From NCBI GenBank assembly GCA_032718475.1, contig JAUCBJ010007689.1:1-64000 (forward strand): 64,000 nucleotides of DNA, in the 5' to 3' direction. The notes under the pieces were generated by a model. It searched no databases. It was not told where the DNA came from and saw only the letters and a program-made list of their open reading frames with translations. This document shows, piece after piece, positions 11,444-22,046 of this stretch. How positions within the stretch are numbered: the stretch's first letter is position 1; each line of letters starts with the position of its first letter. The position numbers were made by a program, and so were the translations under genes. Origin of the DNA: Nemertoderma westbladi. Lineage: Eukaryota > Xenacoelomorpha > Nemertodermatida > Nemertodermatidae.

Positions 11444-11492
11444 ATCCGTGGCCTAGCGGCCGAAGAAAATTTACTTTTTACTTTACTTTAGC
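11444..11492. repeat. Dispersed repeat tail, copy 2
   Basis: Partner of 9412-9475, sharing the GGCCGAAGAA core and a TTTACTTT-type tail. Confidence 0.5.
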
Positions 11493-13488
11493 GTTTCACA
11501 GCCAACAGCTGTTCTGCGTGAGGGGATTACGGCTCGGTTCTTGCACCTACGAATGTTAATTCCAGTTGAGTCGAAAATAACTAAATTCTGGAGATAGTGA
11601 GGTCCATTGAGTATCTATTAGTGCATTAATCCCCGTAGTTTTTATATAGTCAAATTTTTCTACATCTAACACATAAGGCCCCAATGCCCAGTTTCAGATT
11701 GTGAGATAAGTTCACACAGTCCCCCTATACTTCGTTTTAGGTTAACTGAAACCTCCGTTGTATTACAAGCTAACATTTAGTCAACATAATCAGTCAGTCT
11801 TGTGTTTCAGTTCTTCTTAGTAGATAATGCTCACCCTAAACCTTGTTTACGAGCCCTTGAGAGTTAGTGTGCACACCCCCCCCCCCCCCTGCTTTTCAGG
11901 TAACAGCCAAGATAGAAGACCCTTCGTATTGCCTCTGGTGTTACTAACTCGTTTCTTTTTACTTTTACTTAAAACCGGACTCACCCCACGACTAGGCATA
12001 CATGCATAGTAAGGTATAGCATAGATAGTGTGTGTTGTTAAGCAGAAGATAATAGTCAAGGTGGATGTGGTATTAAAAAACATTCCTTTGATAAAGATAA
12101 CGAATAATTATGAATACGACAACGAAAATTGTAACTCATAATTCATTAAATTTTGCAACTTATGAAAGCATTTCCTATTAAAGATCACTAGCAACTAAAC
12201 TGTATACCACACTATAGTAGCCTATCCTAATATCCCCAACACTAAACTTATATAATAAATTATATTCCGACTTTATAGTTTATGGCATTAACTCCTTCAA
12301 GTCCCATAAACGATTCCCATAAAATCAGTTTATAATGTTTCACAGCTTAGCAAAGTACTGTACAAAGGAAATTATTTTCGTCATTATCCCAACGCCCTAA
12401 AATGTCTTCCATAAATTCTCTTTATAATTTCAGCAGATCACAGCTTGATAAGGTAATTTACGACAAGGACTCGCTTACAGTTCCATAAATGATCACCATC
12501 CATAAATACTCATTATAATTTTAGTTTATCACATCAAAACATATCAAAAGAAATGAAACTCGTGGTGCTTATACTGAACTATTCAATTCACTGTAATTTA
12601 GATGAAGTCAAACGGATAAGCTGTTTTGCTAGTAACTACTGTATATCCGGATACTATATGCTGTACGCAGGTAGACGTCTACTGATCATAGGTCTTACAT
12701 CTATACTGACTTCATAGGTCGGCCTATATATATGTCAAACTACTTAAATATCTATAACGACTGAAATACCTTCTGGTCACTACTACAACACCCTTATTCC
12801 AAAAAATATCTCAATATACAAAATTAAAATGATAATGAAAATATACATAATGTACTTTGTTATCGTTCTCTTACTGTAGTAATAGCGGATTTAGGATTTA
12901 TAAGGGAAAGATACTATATTATAGAGCAAGGTGTTGCAGCTGTCCACTTCAGTATTTACAATGTGTCATGTATCAACAATATCGTATACTGTATGCCTAC
13001 GTTAATTATTCAACCAAAGTAGTATAGATTGTAGGCCACATCCGTAGAACATACAATGCTGGTTGTGCTAATGAAAAATAATCCAAATACAAGAATACAA
13101 ATGAATATTCGTCCACTCGGTGATCTTGGCAGATATGGGACTGGCCTATTCTTAGAGATGTTTCCTGGGATGGGTAGGCTATATAGTTCATGGTCGCTAT
13201 TGATCAGGTTTGTCAGCTATTGATTGATCTGGTGAATCAGGTTTGTGTCCTTGGCAGTTGGACGCCTCTTTCGTCCAGATAATAGAATGATGATTCAATG
13301 TGAGGCTGCAGTATATTTCCTAATGTTATCCGAAGTATTTATTTCATCTACCTGATGAGTACTGACTAGTTCTGAGCTGACTCTAATGATGACTCTACTG
13401 CATGTTCATAACGACCTTCATTGCCATCATACTTACCTTATTAGAACTTTCTCTATGACTCAATAAGTTTCTCCCTTAGGTCCAGAAT
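11493..13488. other. AT-rich intergenic DNA, no gene
   Basis: No gene is supported. A C14 run lies at 11876-11889. Short recurring words (CCATAAA, TTATAAT, TCACAGCTT) between about 12280 and 12540 hint at an old degraded tandem repeat. Confidence 0.45.
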
Positions 13489-13688
13489 TGTAAAAGCTAC
13501 GCCGACAACCACTGCCGAGAACGGGAAATATGAAAATGTAACCTGTGTTCGTAATTCTCGTTTATTGTTTTGGTTAGAATAACTGTACCCTGTTCCTTTC
13601 TCTCAATTGATAATTAACATTAATTAGCTTTAATAATGGTTGTCGGCGTTGGTAGTCGGTTGTCGGTTATCGGCGTAGCGTTTACACC
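13489..13688. mobile_element. Small TIR element (MITE-like)
   Basis: The left end GTAAAAGCTACGCCGACAAC (13490-13509) is matched by an inverted right end CGGCGTAGCGTTTAC (about 13671-13685). Inside the right arm the word GTTGTCGG recurs. There is no ORF. The same left-end sequence heads the hexamer array at 62633. Confidence 0.6.
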
Positions 13689-15979
13689 CCCAGAATGGGC
13701 TGATCTGGCTACGGGATTTTATTTCTCTTCTGAGGATTAAAGGGAGAGTTTGAGGAAAAATGAGTTTCATTTGTAGATAATTTTACAGCAGCTGCAAAAT
13801 AGGAAAATCGCCTCATTATTGCTTTATTTGTTGGGAACTAAATTCATATTCGTTGAATTGAAACTGATTTGTCCATGTGGAATTAAAACAACATCCACTT
13901 ATTTATTGAAACTAAATTCATTTTTATTCTAAATAATTTTTGGAATAATTGGAATTGATATATTGTTTTCAAGATTCATAAAGTGGTGAGGTAGGTAGGT
14001 AGTCCCAGATATGATTATAAGATAATCTAGCCAACTAATTGTGAAACTTATTCCAATGGTTTGTTATTCGGTACCTAGTTTATTATATATAAATTACTAA
14101 CCATATTTGTAAATTGAGTCGGATAATTTCATCAATAGTAAATTTCTTTCTTTCTGCAGGCAGTATAGTATATATCCACTGTAAGTTATGATAAATATTG
14201 AATTTCTCCAAATTCCGTGATAAATAATTTATAATATACTATTAATATAATAATATAATTGTATTTAAAGAGCCATAGGAAACTATTGTAACAATAAATT
14301 TCTCACGTTCTATGTGTACGGCTAAATCAATAAGGCTTTATTTAAAACATATCAAAGACATTAAGTTTTTATAAATAAATAGCAAAGCGAATGGCCACTA
14401 CAGCCGCTGAGGGGGAGGGGTGTATCTGATTAAGACTATATTTCAGGTGGTGGTGTATAAAATACAAAATATAATATTTCGCTATAATACTACCAGCGTT
14501 GGGTAATATTGACCCGCGGTAGCAGCTAGCATTGTTCAAGTTATTACATTTGCTTACATTATTTGGTTGAAATTACAGCAGAAATTACATTAAAATGTTT
14601 CGTCCTTCTAAACACCATAACTTCATCAAGAATAGGTTGAAGTAATTTAACAAGTTGGTTACAAGTAAAAAAATAGCAGCCGCAATTGGTCACGTACGAA
14701 ATTTAGTTTCGTTTATTGTTTTGGTTAGAAAACACCGACACTATTATTATTATTTACACTCAAAGAATTTAAAATCTAAGGAGTAGAAACACAACCAGTT
14801 TAAATAAAATTATACAACTACGGTTTATTTGCTATCTAGAAGAAGTACACGAAACACTAAATACAATTTAAAATAAATAACATTATCAAACAATAAAACT
14901 AACTGAATAAAATCGAAATGGATGTAAAAAAAAATATAAACAAAGCGTATTGAGGTTGACTATCAAATAAAAATAACAATTTAATTAATTACTGAAATAA
15001 TAACATTTGACTTTACAAATTATGATTGAAATGGCAGAAAGAGAGCAAATCAAGATCAACTTCAAGCCCACTAAAAAACGGTTGGTGTAATTAAATTAAT
15101 CAAATAAGTTTTTTGGATAGTTTTGTTGCTGTACCTGTTGGTATGAAGGACTTTGCATATTGTAACTTTATTTATTTAAATTGTCGCATATTTTGTTCCA
15201 TGTAGAATATGAAGAATAAGAACTCATCGTACACTGAATATGCACACTTCTGTGGTTTATTATAGGGATTTTGCTATGCACATCTGTGGTTTTACAGTTG
15301 TAAGTAGCGTTTGTTTTTTATCTATGAATTAGGATTTTATTGATTTTTTTCATTTTTTTCCATTGTATGTAGATTGTTATTCAACATTCCTGTTTTGGCA
15401 GTGGTCTGTTATTGTTCTTCTGTATTTTATGTCATTGTATTCAATGTCGCATTGCGCTATCAGCAATGAGCTTTGTTTTTATCTGCTTGTTGTTAATAGA
15501 ATACAAAACCAAATAAAATTAACCTTTGAATATTTTTCCTTGATCTACTTACAAGATTATTTACAACCCCAGATTTACAGAATAATTAGATATATCAAAT
15601 CCTTTCCCCTTTCATATATACCCAAATCCTTTCCCCTTTCCATGACAACTTTTTCCTCCTACCATTGTCTAATCTATTCTACAAAAATTATTACCAACAT
15701 ATAAAAAAGTTTGAGGATAATAATTATTTCCGGTTGATTGACTCTTATCCTATAATCAAATCAAACTTGGCGACCCAAGAACAAAATAAATATAAAACTA
15801 TAATTATGCTCTTTTTATTTGCGGGGAGATGGTCTTCTCGAACTTAGCAGTCATCATTATAAATCCAGGGGGGCGATAATAGCAAAATACTGGAATTGAA
15901 TTATAGAGTTGTGTAATAAATAAATATTAAAAATCATATCAGGATGGTTCTTAATTAATAAGTTGGACGTTTACATTTT
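13689..15979. other. AT-rich intergenic DNA, no gene
   Basis: Open frames here (for example 15363-15704) are AT-driven and carry no recognisable domain. A direct repeat AATCCTTTCCCCTTTC occurs twice near 15598 and 15625. Two copies of a 20-mer found three times in the window lie near this region (13559-13578 just outside and 14710-14729 inside). Confidence 0.45.
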
Positions 15980-16440
15980 TTGAGTTTAGATAAAAAAATA
16001 AATCAATTAATTACACCACAAACAGACGCCACCAAACAGAGGGCGTGGATTGAGCCACTGCGCCAGTCGAACTGCTCGGCTCTACGTTCAGCCACTATGA
16101 CTCACCTGGGGATCGCCCGTCTCAATGCGACCCAATCTCCGGACGCCATCCCAGACAATTCATTGGGACTGAAACTCACAGACTCCCAGTTCTGGGTTTC
16201 TGTCGCCACACACCTCCTCGGCTGAAACGTAACCGAGCCCCACAGCTGCACCCGATGTCCGACAAGATGGACTCCACGGTTTGTCTTGTGCGGGGTGTGC
16301 CGGGTGGTTGCCGCGACGCTCTATGTTCAACGACATGTGCGGCGCGTAGTGGCAACCTGTAGGGTTCCAGCCATCTTGGAGTTGGAGACGCTGGTGTTGT
16401 GAACGGGAAGCTCATCAATGTCGTCATCCCCGTCCCGTGG
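15980..16440 (+). pseudogene. C-terminal remnant of a non-LTR retrotransposon ORF2
   Basis: The first frame reads ARLNATQSPDA, then SLGLKLTDSQFWVSVATHLLG; a shifted frame continues with EPHSCTRC-like and QDGLHGLSCAGCAGWLPRR. A third frame reads NGKLINVVIPVPWSR. This order matches the C-terminal end of many invertebrate non-LTR retrotransposon polyproteins. There, a region ending in L-D-(x)n-V-A-x-x-L-G is followed by a Cys/His cluster with G-L-H-G-L-S-C, and later by D-G-(x)n-V-P-W-S-x-G. Stops and frameshifts show it is dead. The upstream reverse transcriptase is absent, consistent with 5' truncation. The following minisatellite continues from the VPWS-coding segment. Confidence 0.68.
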
Positions 16441-16850
16441 AGCCGTAGGTGGCGTCATCCCCGTCCCGTGGAGCCGTGGGTGGCGCCATCCTCGTCCCAT
16501 GGAGTCGTGGGTTTCGTCATCCCCGTCCCATGGAGACGTGGGCGGCGCCATCCTCGTCCCATGGAGCAGTGGGTGTCGTCATCCCCGTCCCATGGAGACG
16601 TGGGCGGCGCCATCCTCGTCCCATGGAGCCGTGGGTGTCGTCATCCCCGTCCCATGGAGACGTGGGCGGCGCCATCCTCGTCCCATGGAGCCGTGGGTGT
16701 CGTCATCCCCGTCCCATGGAGACGTGGGCGGCGCCATCCTCGTCCCAAGGAGCCGTTGGTGTCGTCATCCCCGTCCCTTGGAGACGTGGGCGGCGCCATC
16801 CTCGTCCCGTGGAGCCGTGGGTGGCGTCATCTTCATCCAGTGGAGACGAG
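16415..16850 (+). repeat. 31-bp minisatellite with 62-bp dimer period
   Basis: The array consists of alternating 31-bp subunits, one containing CATCCCCGTCCCATGGAG and the other CATCCTCGTCCCATGGAG, giving an exact 62-bp period (for example 16578, 16640, 16702). All three forward frames stay open because 31 is 1 modulo 3, so each frame spells the same peptide in a different phase. These open frames are therefore not evidence of a gene. The unit resembles the retrotransposon segment just upstream. Confidence 0.92.
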
Positions 16851-17135
16851 TGCGGCATTACCCCATTATCCAATGCTACAGTATTATTCATGTTCATCAT
16901 GTGTTAAGTGAGATGCTTGCTTTTCGGAATCAATTTCAAGTCTAAATAAGGTAGGGATGAATATTGAAGGTGCCCATGTGGATGTTTACACATGTGGATG
17001 GTTAAAATAATTTAACTTTTTGTTTTTTTAATTAAATTTGCCATCCTTAGGCGCTGCGGTTTTTCAATTTACAATATTGTATACAGTTGGTTTCAAACTA
17101 GTTCAAAGTTGGTAGCAACTGTAAAGTAATAACTA
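16851..17135. other. Intergenic spacer
   Basis: No feature is supported between the 62-bp minisatellite and the next fold-back element. Confidence 0.4.
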
Positions 17136-17275
17136 TATACATACTTGTGTGTAAAGTAGCACTTTACAGTGTGATGATCCGAGTGGCTTTGTTACACGAA
17201 CGAACGTTAGTGAGTGAGTGAAAATAAAGCCACGAGGATCAGAACACTGTAAATTACTTTGCAACATGTATGTAT
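17136..17275. mobile_element. Compact fold-back element (hairpin, about 50-bp arms)
   Basis: The left arm (17136-17192, with TTTACAGTGT and GATCCGAGTGGCTTT) is repeated inverted on the right (about 17225-17275, AAAGCCACGAGGATC and ACACTGTAAA). The loop is about 30 bp. There is no coding capacity. Confidence 0.7.
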
Positions 17276-17278
17276 GTA

Positions 17279-17740
17279 GTTTTATTCCAAAATGTTAACA
17301 TTACGATTATGGTTGTACATATACATTATAAGTGATAGAAACTGCACAAATTATATTAGTTGCTCTATAAATAAATGTAAAATGACATAAATTATGTTAT
17401 AAATAAGTTAGCTTATATTTATGGTGGCATTTGGAGCCATGTTATAATTATATAGCTAGGCCCTACTGGTTATTAATAGCTATACCCCGCCTACCGGTAG
17501 GTAATGCAGTAGGCCTTTCTGGCTGTCAGGCAATTTTCCACCTATTGTTTACGTGGTAACCAATGACGGCGTTAAGTAATGTCCACTAAGGGAACATTAC
17601 TTACTGATAACACCAAATACAATACTAAATGTACAGGCCAATTCAATGATGTAATGTCCTCTAAAGCTGTAAAGTGGTAAATAACAACTCGCTGTTAATA
17701 CTAACGGCGTTGAGTAATGTTACAATTTTGGAATAAAGTC
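17279..17740. mobile_element. TIR element of about 460 bp
   Basis: TTTATTCCAAAATGTTAACA at the left is the inverted match of TGTTACAATTTTGGAATAAA at the right. The interior has repeated GTAATGT words and no ORF. It abuts the fold-back element on its left. Confidence 0.55.
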
Positions 17741-19194
17741 ATTTCCAGTCAATTATAAAGTAATTATCATCAGTTATTATAAACTTAATTAAGAGTTTAT
17801 GGTGCAAAATTACAAATTTTGCATAAAATAATTTATTGCTATAAATAAGTTGCATCCATAAATTTGATTCACGACAATTACACCAGGAGCGGCTAAACAG
17901 TCGTTGTAAACTAATAAACAATGAGTTGTAAAATACTAATACACAATGACAGCCAAATAAATAAAAACTGAAAAAAAAATAATAATAATAATGGGAAATC
18001 AAGAAATCGTATTTCCGTTCGTATCTCTGCGAGATTCAAAATTGGAATCATTTCGTATTTTTCGTTACTATCGATATGTCTTTAGTTGTTCGTGATATAC
18101 TAGATCCATTTTTTAGATATTTTTAAGCCAATCAATCAGCTGACTGTTTACAGTTGATTACTGATTGCATGCAAGTTTAGGTCAACATTTGGTTTTTATT
18201 CATTTGTTCCACATACAAAACAAATCGATAAAGTTATCATTTCCATAATAATGTCGAAATGTACCGTTTATCGCTAACGAGCCTAACACATATGCTATAT
18301 ACATTATGTACATCCTGTTCTACTTACGGTGTTTACATATTTCCTTTTTCGAATACATTTTTTTTAAACAATAAAAGTTTCATAAACCCGATATTTCATC
18401 AACATCGTAATTTTCCAATTTTGCAATATGACTGACTTCATGCATATCTGTTGCAAAACGTTTTCTTAAAATCTCAACGTTACTTGTCGCCTTTAGTAGT
18501 TACAGCAATTTTTATCACATTATAACTTTAGAGGAGAACATATCACATTACAGTTGTACAATACGAAGTAATGTAAACAGTACAGATCTATTTGGCTAAC
18601 TTAGAATGTAACTGAACTTGAAATAATTAATTGTTCTAAGGTTGTAATAAAGGCAACATCAGCTATACCATACCGGTACTGTTATTGTTAATATGAGTAT
18701 ATACTAGCTAACACCCCCAGGGTTACGGGGATACGGGTTCCGGTGCAGGAAACTGCTGCGGCCGAAATTATCTTATAACTTCTGACTGCTTTTAAAGCGT
18801 ATTAAAATGTAACTTCAAACAAAACATACATACAAAACATCAGACAAAAAATGTTACGATCCTTTTTATAAAAAAAATAACTTTATGAACGATTCGCATG
18901 TAAGAAAGTATTTTTTTACCATATTTGTTGGGTTTTCTCAGGCGTAACGGACATAACGGTTGACATAACGGATGGTAATTGGATGGCTAGTTGTTTCTAG
19001 CTAGCCAATCACTGGTTAGTTACTTTTGTTTTCAGTTGTTTTCTAGAGAAAAATAATCATATGTAGCTTTTGGGAAGCCCAATCAACCTTAGCCAATTCT
19101 TGTGGGCAAATCTTGGATCTTATCTCAGTATCAGAAAAGGTTGGGATTGGGAACTGTCAAAGTAAAACCTTATCTCAGAAAATACTCAAGTTGG
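17741..19194. other. AT-rich intergenic DNA, no gene
   Basis: No coding or RNA feature is supported. The words CATAACGG near 18951-18971 form a short local repeat. Confidence 0.4.
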
Positions 19195-19310
19195 GTACTA
19201 CTATTACTACTACTATAATCGGACTGCTGCATTGCAGTTGCGTTGCACATTTGGATGCTATGATGCATTAACAAATCATTTGTGCCTCCACCATGCAACG
19301 GGCTGTCTCA
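19195..19310. repeat. Dispersed repeat, copy also inside the 60.6-62.0 kb element
   Basis: CTACTATAATCGG, CTGCTGCATTG, GCACATT and GATGCTATG occur in the same order at 61339-61386, followed in both by a CACCATGCAA word. It suggests that the same element family inserted in both places, or that one carries a piece of the other. Confidence 0.5.
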
Positions 19311-19544
19311 GTACAACTTAAAGTACCGTTTTTTGTTCCATTCTATCCGATCTCACGTTTAAATTGTTATTGCAAATACATATACTACTTACACCTCCTG
19401 AAAAATTAAGTGTAGTGACATAATTCATTATATTGCGATAATGGATTCCTTATCATTGTCCCAACATTCGGGTTTTACTCGTTTTCCTGCGATAGGAATT
19501 TCTCCAAGATCCTTCTCGAGTATAACCGAAATTGCGGAAACGGT

Positions 19545-19640
19545 GCGGCACAGCATGGCTCGGCATGGCACATCGCGGCACAGCACAGCATGGGTTGGCA
19601 TGGCACATCGCGGCACAGCACAGCATGGCTCGGCATGGTA
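19545..19640. repeat. Short minisatellite of GGCATGGCACATCGCGGCAC-type units
   Basis: About 2.5 copies of a roughly 38-bp unit containing CGGCACAGCACAGCATGG. It lies 45 bp before the giant minisatellite. Open frames on both strands are repeat artefacts. Confidence 0.8.
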
Positions 19641-19689
19641 AGACAATAAGTAAAGGCATGACATGCCATGGCCGCGACATCTTCATCGA

Positions 19690-20895
19690 CAGGTTCGGCA
19701 TTGCCAGTAGATGCGTCGGATGTACCGGCTGGTCTAGTGGCTCGGCATTACCAGTAGATGCATCCAATGTACCGGCTAGTCTACTGTTTCGGTATTATAA
19801 TGTACCGGCTGGTCTACTGGGTGGACATTACCAGTAGATGCGTTGGATGTACTGGCTGGACTACTGGCTCAGCATTACCAGTAGATGCGTCGGATGTACC
19901 GGCTGGTCTACTGGTTCGGTATTATAATGTACCGGCTGGACTACTGGTTCGGCATTACCAGTAGATGCATCCAATGTACCGGCTGGTCTACTGGTTCGGT
20001 ATTATAATACACCAGCTGGTCTACTGGTTCGGCATTACCAGTAGATGCGTCGCATGTACCGGCTGGACTACTGGTTCGGCATTACCAGTAGATGCGTCGC
20101 ATGTACCGGCTGGACTACTGGTTCGGCATTACCAGTAGATGCATCCAATGTACCGGCTGGTCTACTGGTTCGGTATTATAATGTACCGGCTGGTCTACTG
20201 GTTGGACATTACCAGTAGATGCGTCGGATGTACCGGCTGGTCTACTGGTTCGGTATTATAATGTACCGGCTGGACTACTGGTTCGGCATTACCAGTAGAT
20301 GCATCCAATGTACCGGCTGGTCTACTGGTTCGGTATTATAATACACCAGCTGGTCTACTGGTTCGGCATTACCAGTAGATGCGTCGCATGTACCGGCTGG
20401 ACTACTGGTTCGGCATTACCAGTAGATGCGTCGCATGTACCGGCTGGACTACTGGTTCGGCATTACCAGTAGATGCATCCAATGTACCGGCTGGTCTACT
20501 GGTTCGGTATTATAATGTACCGGCTGGTCTACTGGTTGGACATTACCAGTAGATGCGTTGGATGTACTGGCTGGACTACTGGCTCAGCATTACCAGGTAG
20601 ATGCGTCGGATGTACTGGCTGGTCTACTGGTTCGGTATTATAAGGTACCGGCTGGTCTACTGGTTGGACATTACCAGTAGATGCGTCGGATGTACCAGCT
20701 GGTCTACTGGTTCGGTATTATAATATACCAGCTGGTCTACTGGTTCGGCATTACCAGTAGATGCATCGGATGTACCGGCTGGTCTACTGGTTCGGTATTA
20801 TAATATACCAGCTGGTCTACTGGTTCGGCATTACCAGTAGATGCGTCGCATGTACCGGCTGGACTACTGGTTCGGTATTACCAGTAGATGCATCT
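19690..20895 (+). repeat. Giant minisatellite, left block
   Basis: Tandem units of about 47 bp (with GTACCGGCTGGTCTACTGG and CCAGTAGATGC) alternate with 33-bp units that end in TATTATAAT. The block ends abruptly at about 20895, where unrelated sequence begins. Confidence 0.97.
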
Positions 20896-22046
20896 GTAAA
20901 AGCTTTTGCGGATATAACAAGCCATTTTTCTCCACAATATACTGTGTAGGTGTTTTAGCGGACATAACAAGCCATTTTTACCCGCTATGTCTGCATGTGT
21001 GCTTTAGCAGACATAACAAGCCATTTTCTCCGCAATGCGCTTAATACTCTAAAAGATGACTCAGATGACGCAATCTGTCAGCTGATTTACTGCCAACGCG
21101 GAACCTGAATCTCTCTTTGTTCTTTGTTCGGCTCAGCCAATCAGAGCGATTTTCACTTTGTGTTGGACAGTGCCTACAGAAACCCACGCAATTCAGTCAG
21201 TGTGTATCTTTTCTAAGCCCAGAACACTGGCTTAGGATTCTTCTGTACTTCTGTGGAAGTTTCAGACTTTGACCTAAACCGCAGAAACATCAGATGGCTT
21301 TGATCACAAGAACGTAAAACTATTAACGCCACACCGCGGCACTACGCAACGCGATTCAACTACACAATACTGACTGTTCACCGCATTATTTGATTCTGTT
21401 ATTTATTGGTGTTATGTTGGTATATATTGCTGATATATTTGGAGAATACCGATGAATAATCATAAAACCCTCAATCTCTTTGATTACTAAAGGTTAGAGG
21501 AACAGGTTTACCGGTAGCAACTGCGACTTACATTATAGTGGTTTTTGTGTGAATTGAATGCTATTTCATAATCCCTACATGTGTCAGTTGCGATCCTCCT
21601 TATATATGATCAAATTCAGTGACGGTCGGCAGATCAGTGCGCAGTAGTGTGAAGTAGTGTGAAGTCGTGTGAAGTAGTGTGAAAGTTAATAAAGCATCTC
21701 CTAAAGAATGCGCCTTTTACGAAACTCAGTAGCCATCCAGTTGTGATTAGTATAAGTCATAACTCTGTTTTATACTTAAAGCGCCACGTCCTAAAGTAAC
21801 TGTTAATATTTCCCCGAAAGTAAATATATTGTCAGAGATTATATATTAACGATCAATCGAATAATACAGTAGGTCTACACTGCAATCACTATCAAAGCAT
21901 CCGAATCCAGTCTCCCTTAACTGTGGGTGAATGGTCGCGCACAGGCTGGCTTCGGCTGATGTAACTTCAGTACATTAAATAATTGATATACAAAAAAGAC
22001 AATTAAAATTGGCAGGTTAAACTGCTAAAGGTCTAAAAGCGCGAAC
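20896..22046. other. Non-satellite island inside the minisatellite
   Basis: About 1.15 kb of different sequence. It starts with three roughly 50-bp tandem copies containing GACATAACAAGCCATTTT (near 20910, 20960 and 21009), includes a GTGTGAAGTA-type 10-bp repeat near 21640-21690, and ends with the dispersed repeat that also opens the window. No ORF is convincing. It could be an insertion or a junction between two arrays. Confidence 0.7.
21971..22046 (+). repeat. Dispersed repeat fragment, copy 2
   Basis: Matches 1-78, sharing GGCAGGTTAAACTGCT and AAAGCGCG. It ends exactly where the minisatellite resumes, so it may mark the end of an inserted element. Confidence 0.5.

Noticed and set aside
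16399-16945. Three overlapping long plus-strand open frames as genes
   Set aside because: A 31-bp period keeps every frame open with the same peptide; this is arithmetic, not selection.
19428-19837. Cys/Met/His-rich proteins on either strand before the minisatellite
   Set aside because: They derive from the GGCATGGCAC-type short minisatellite.
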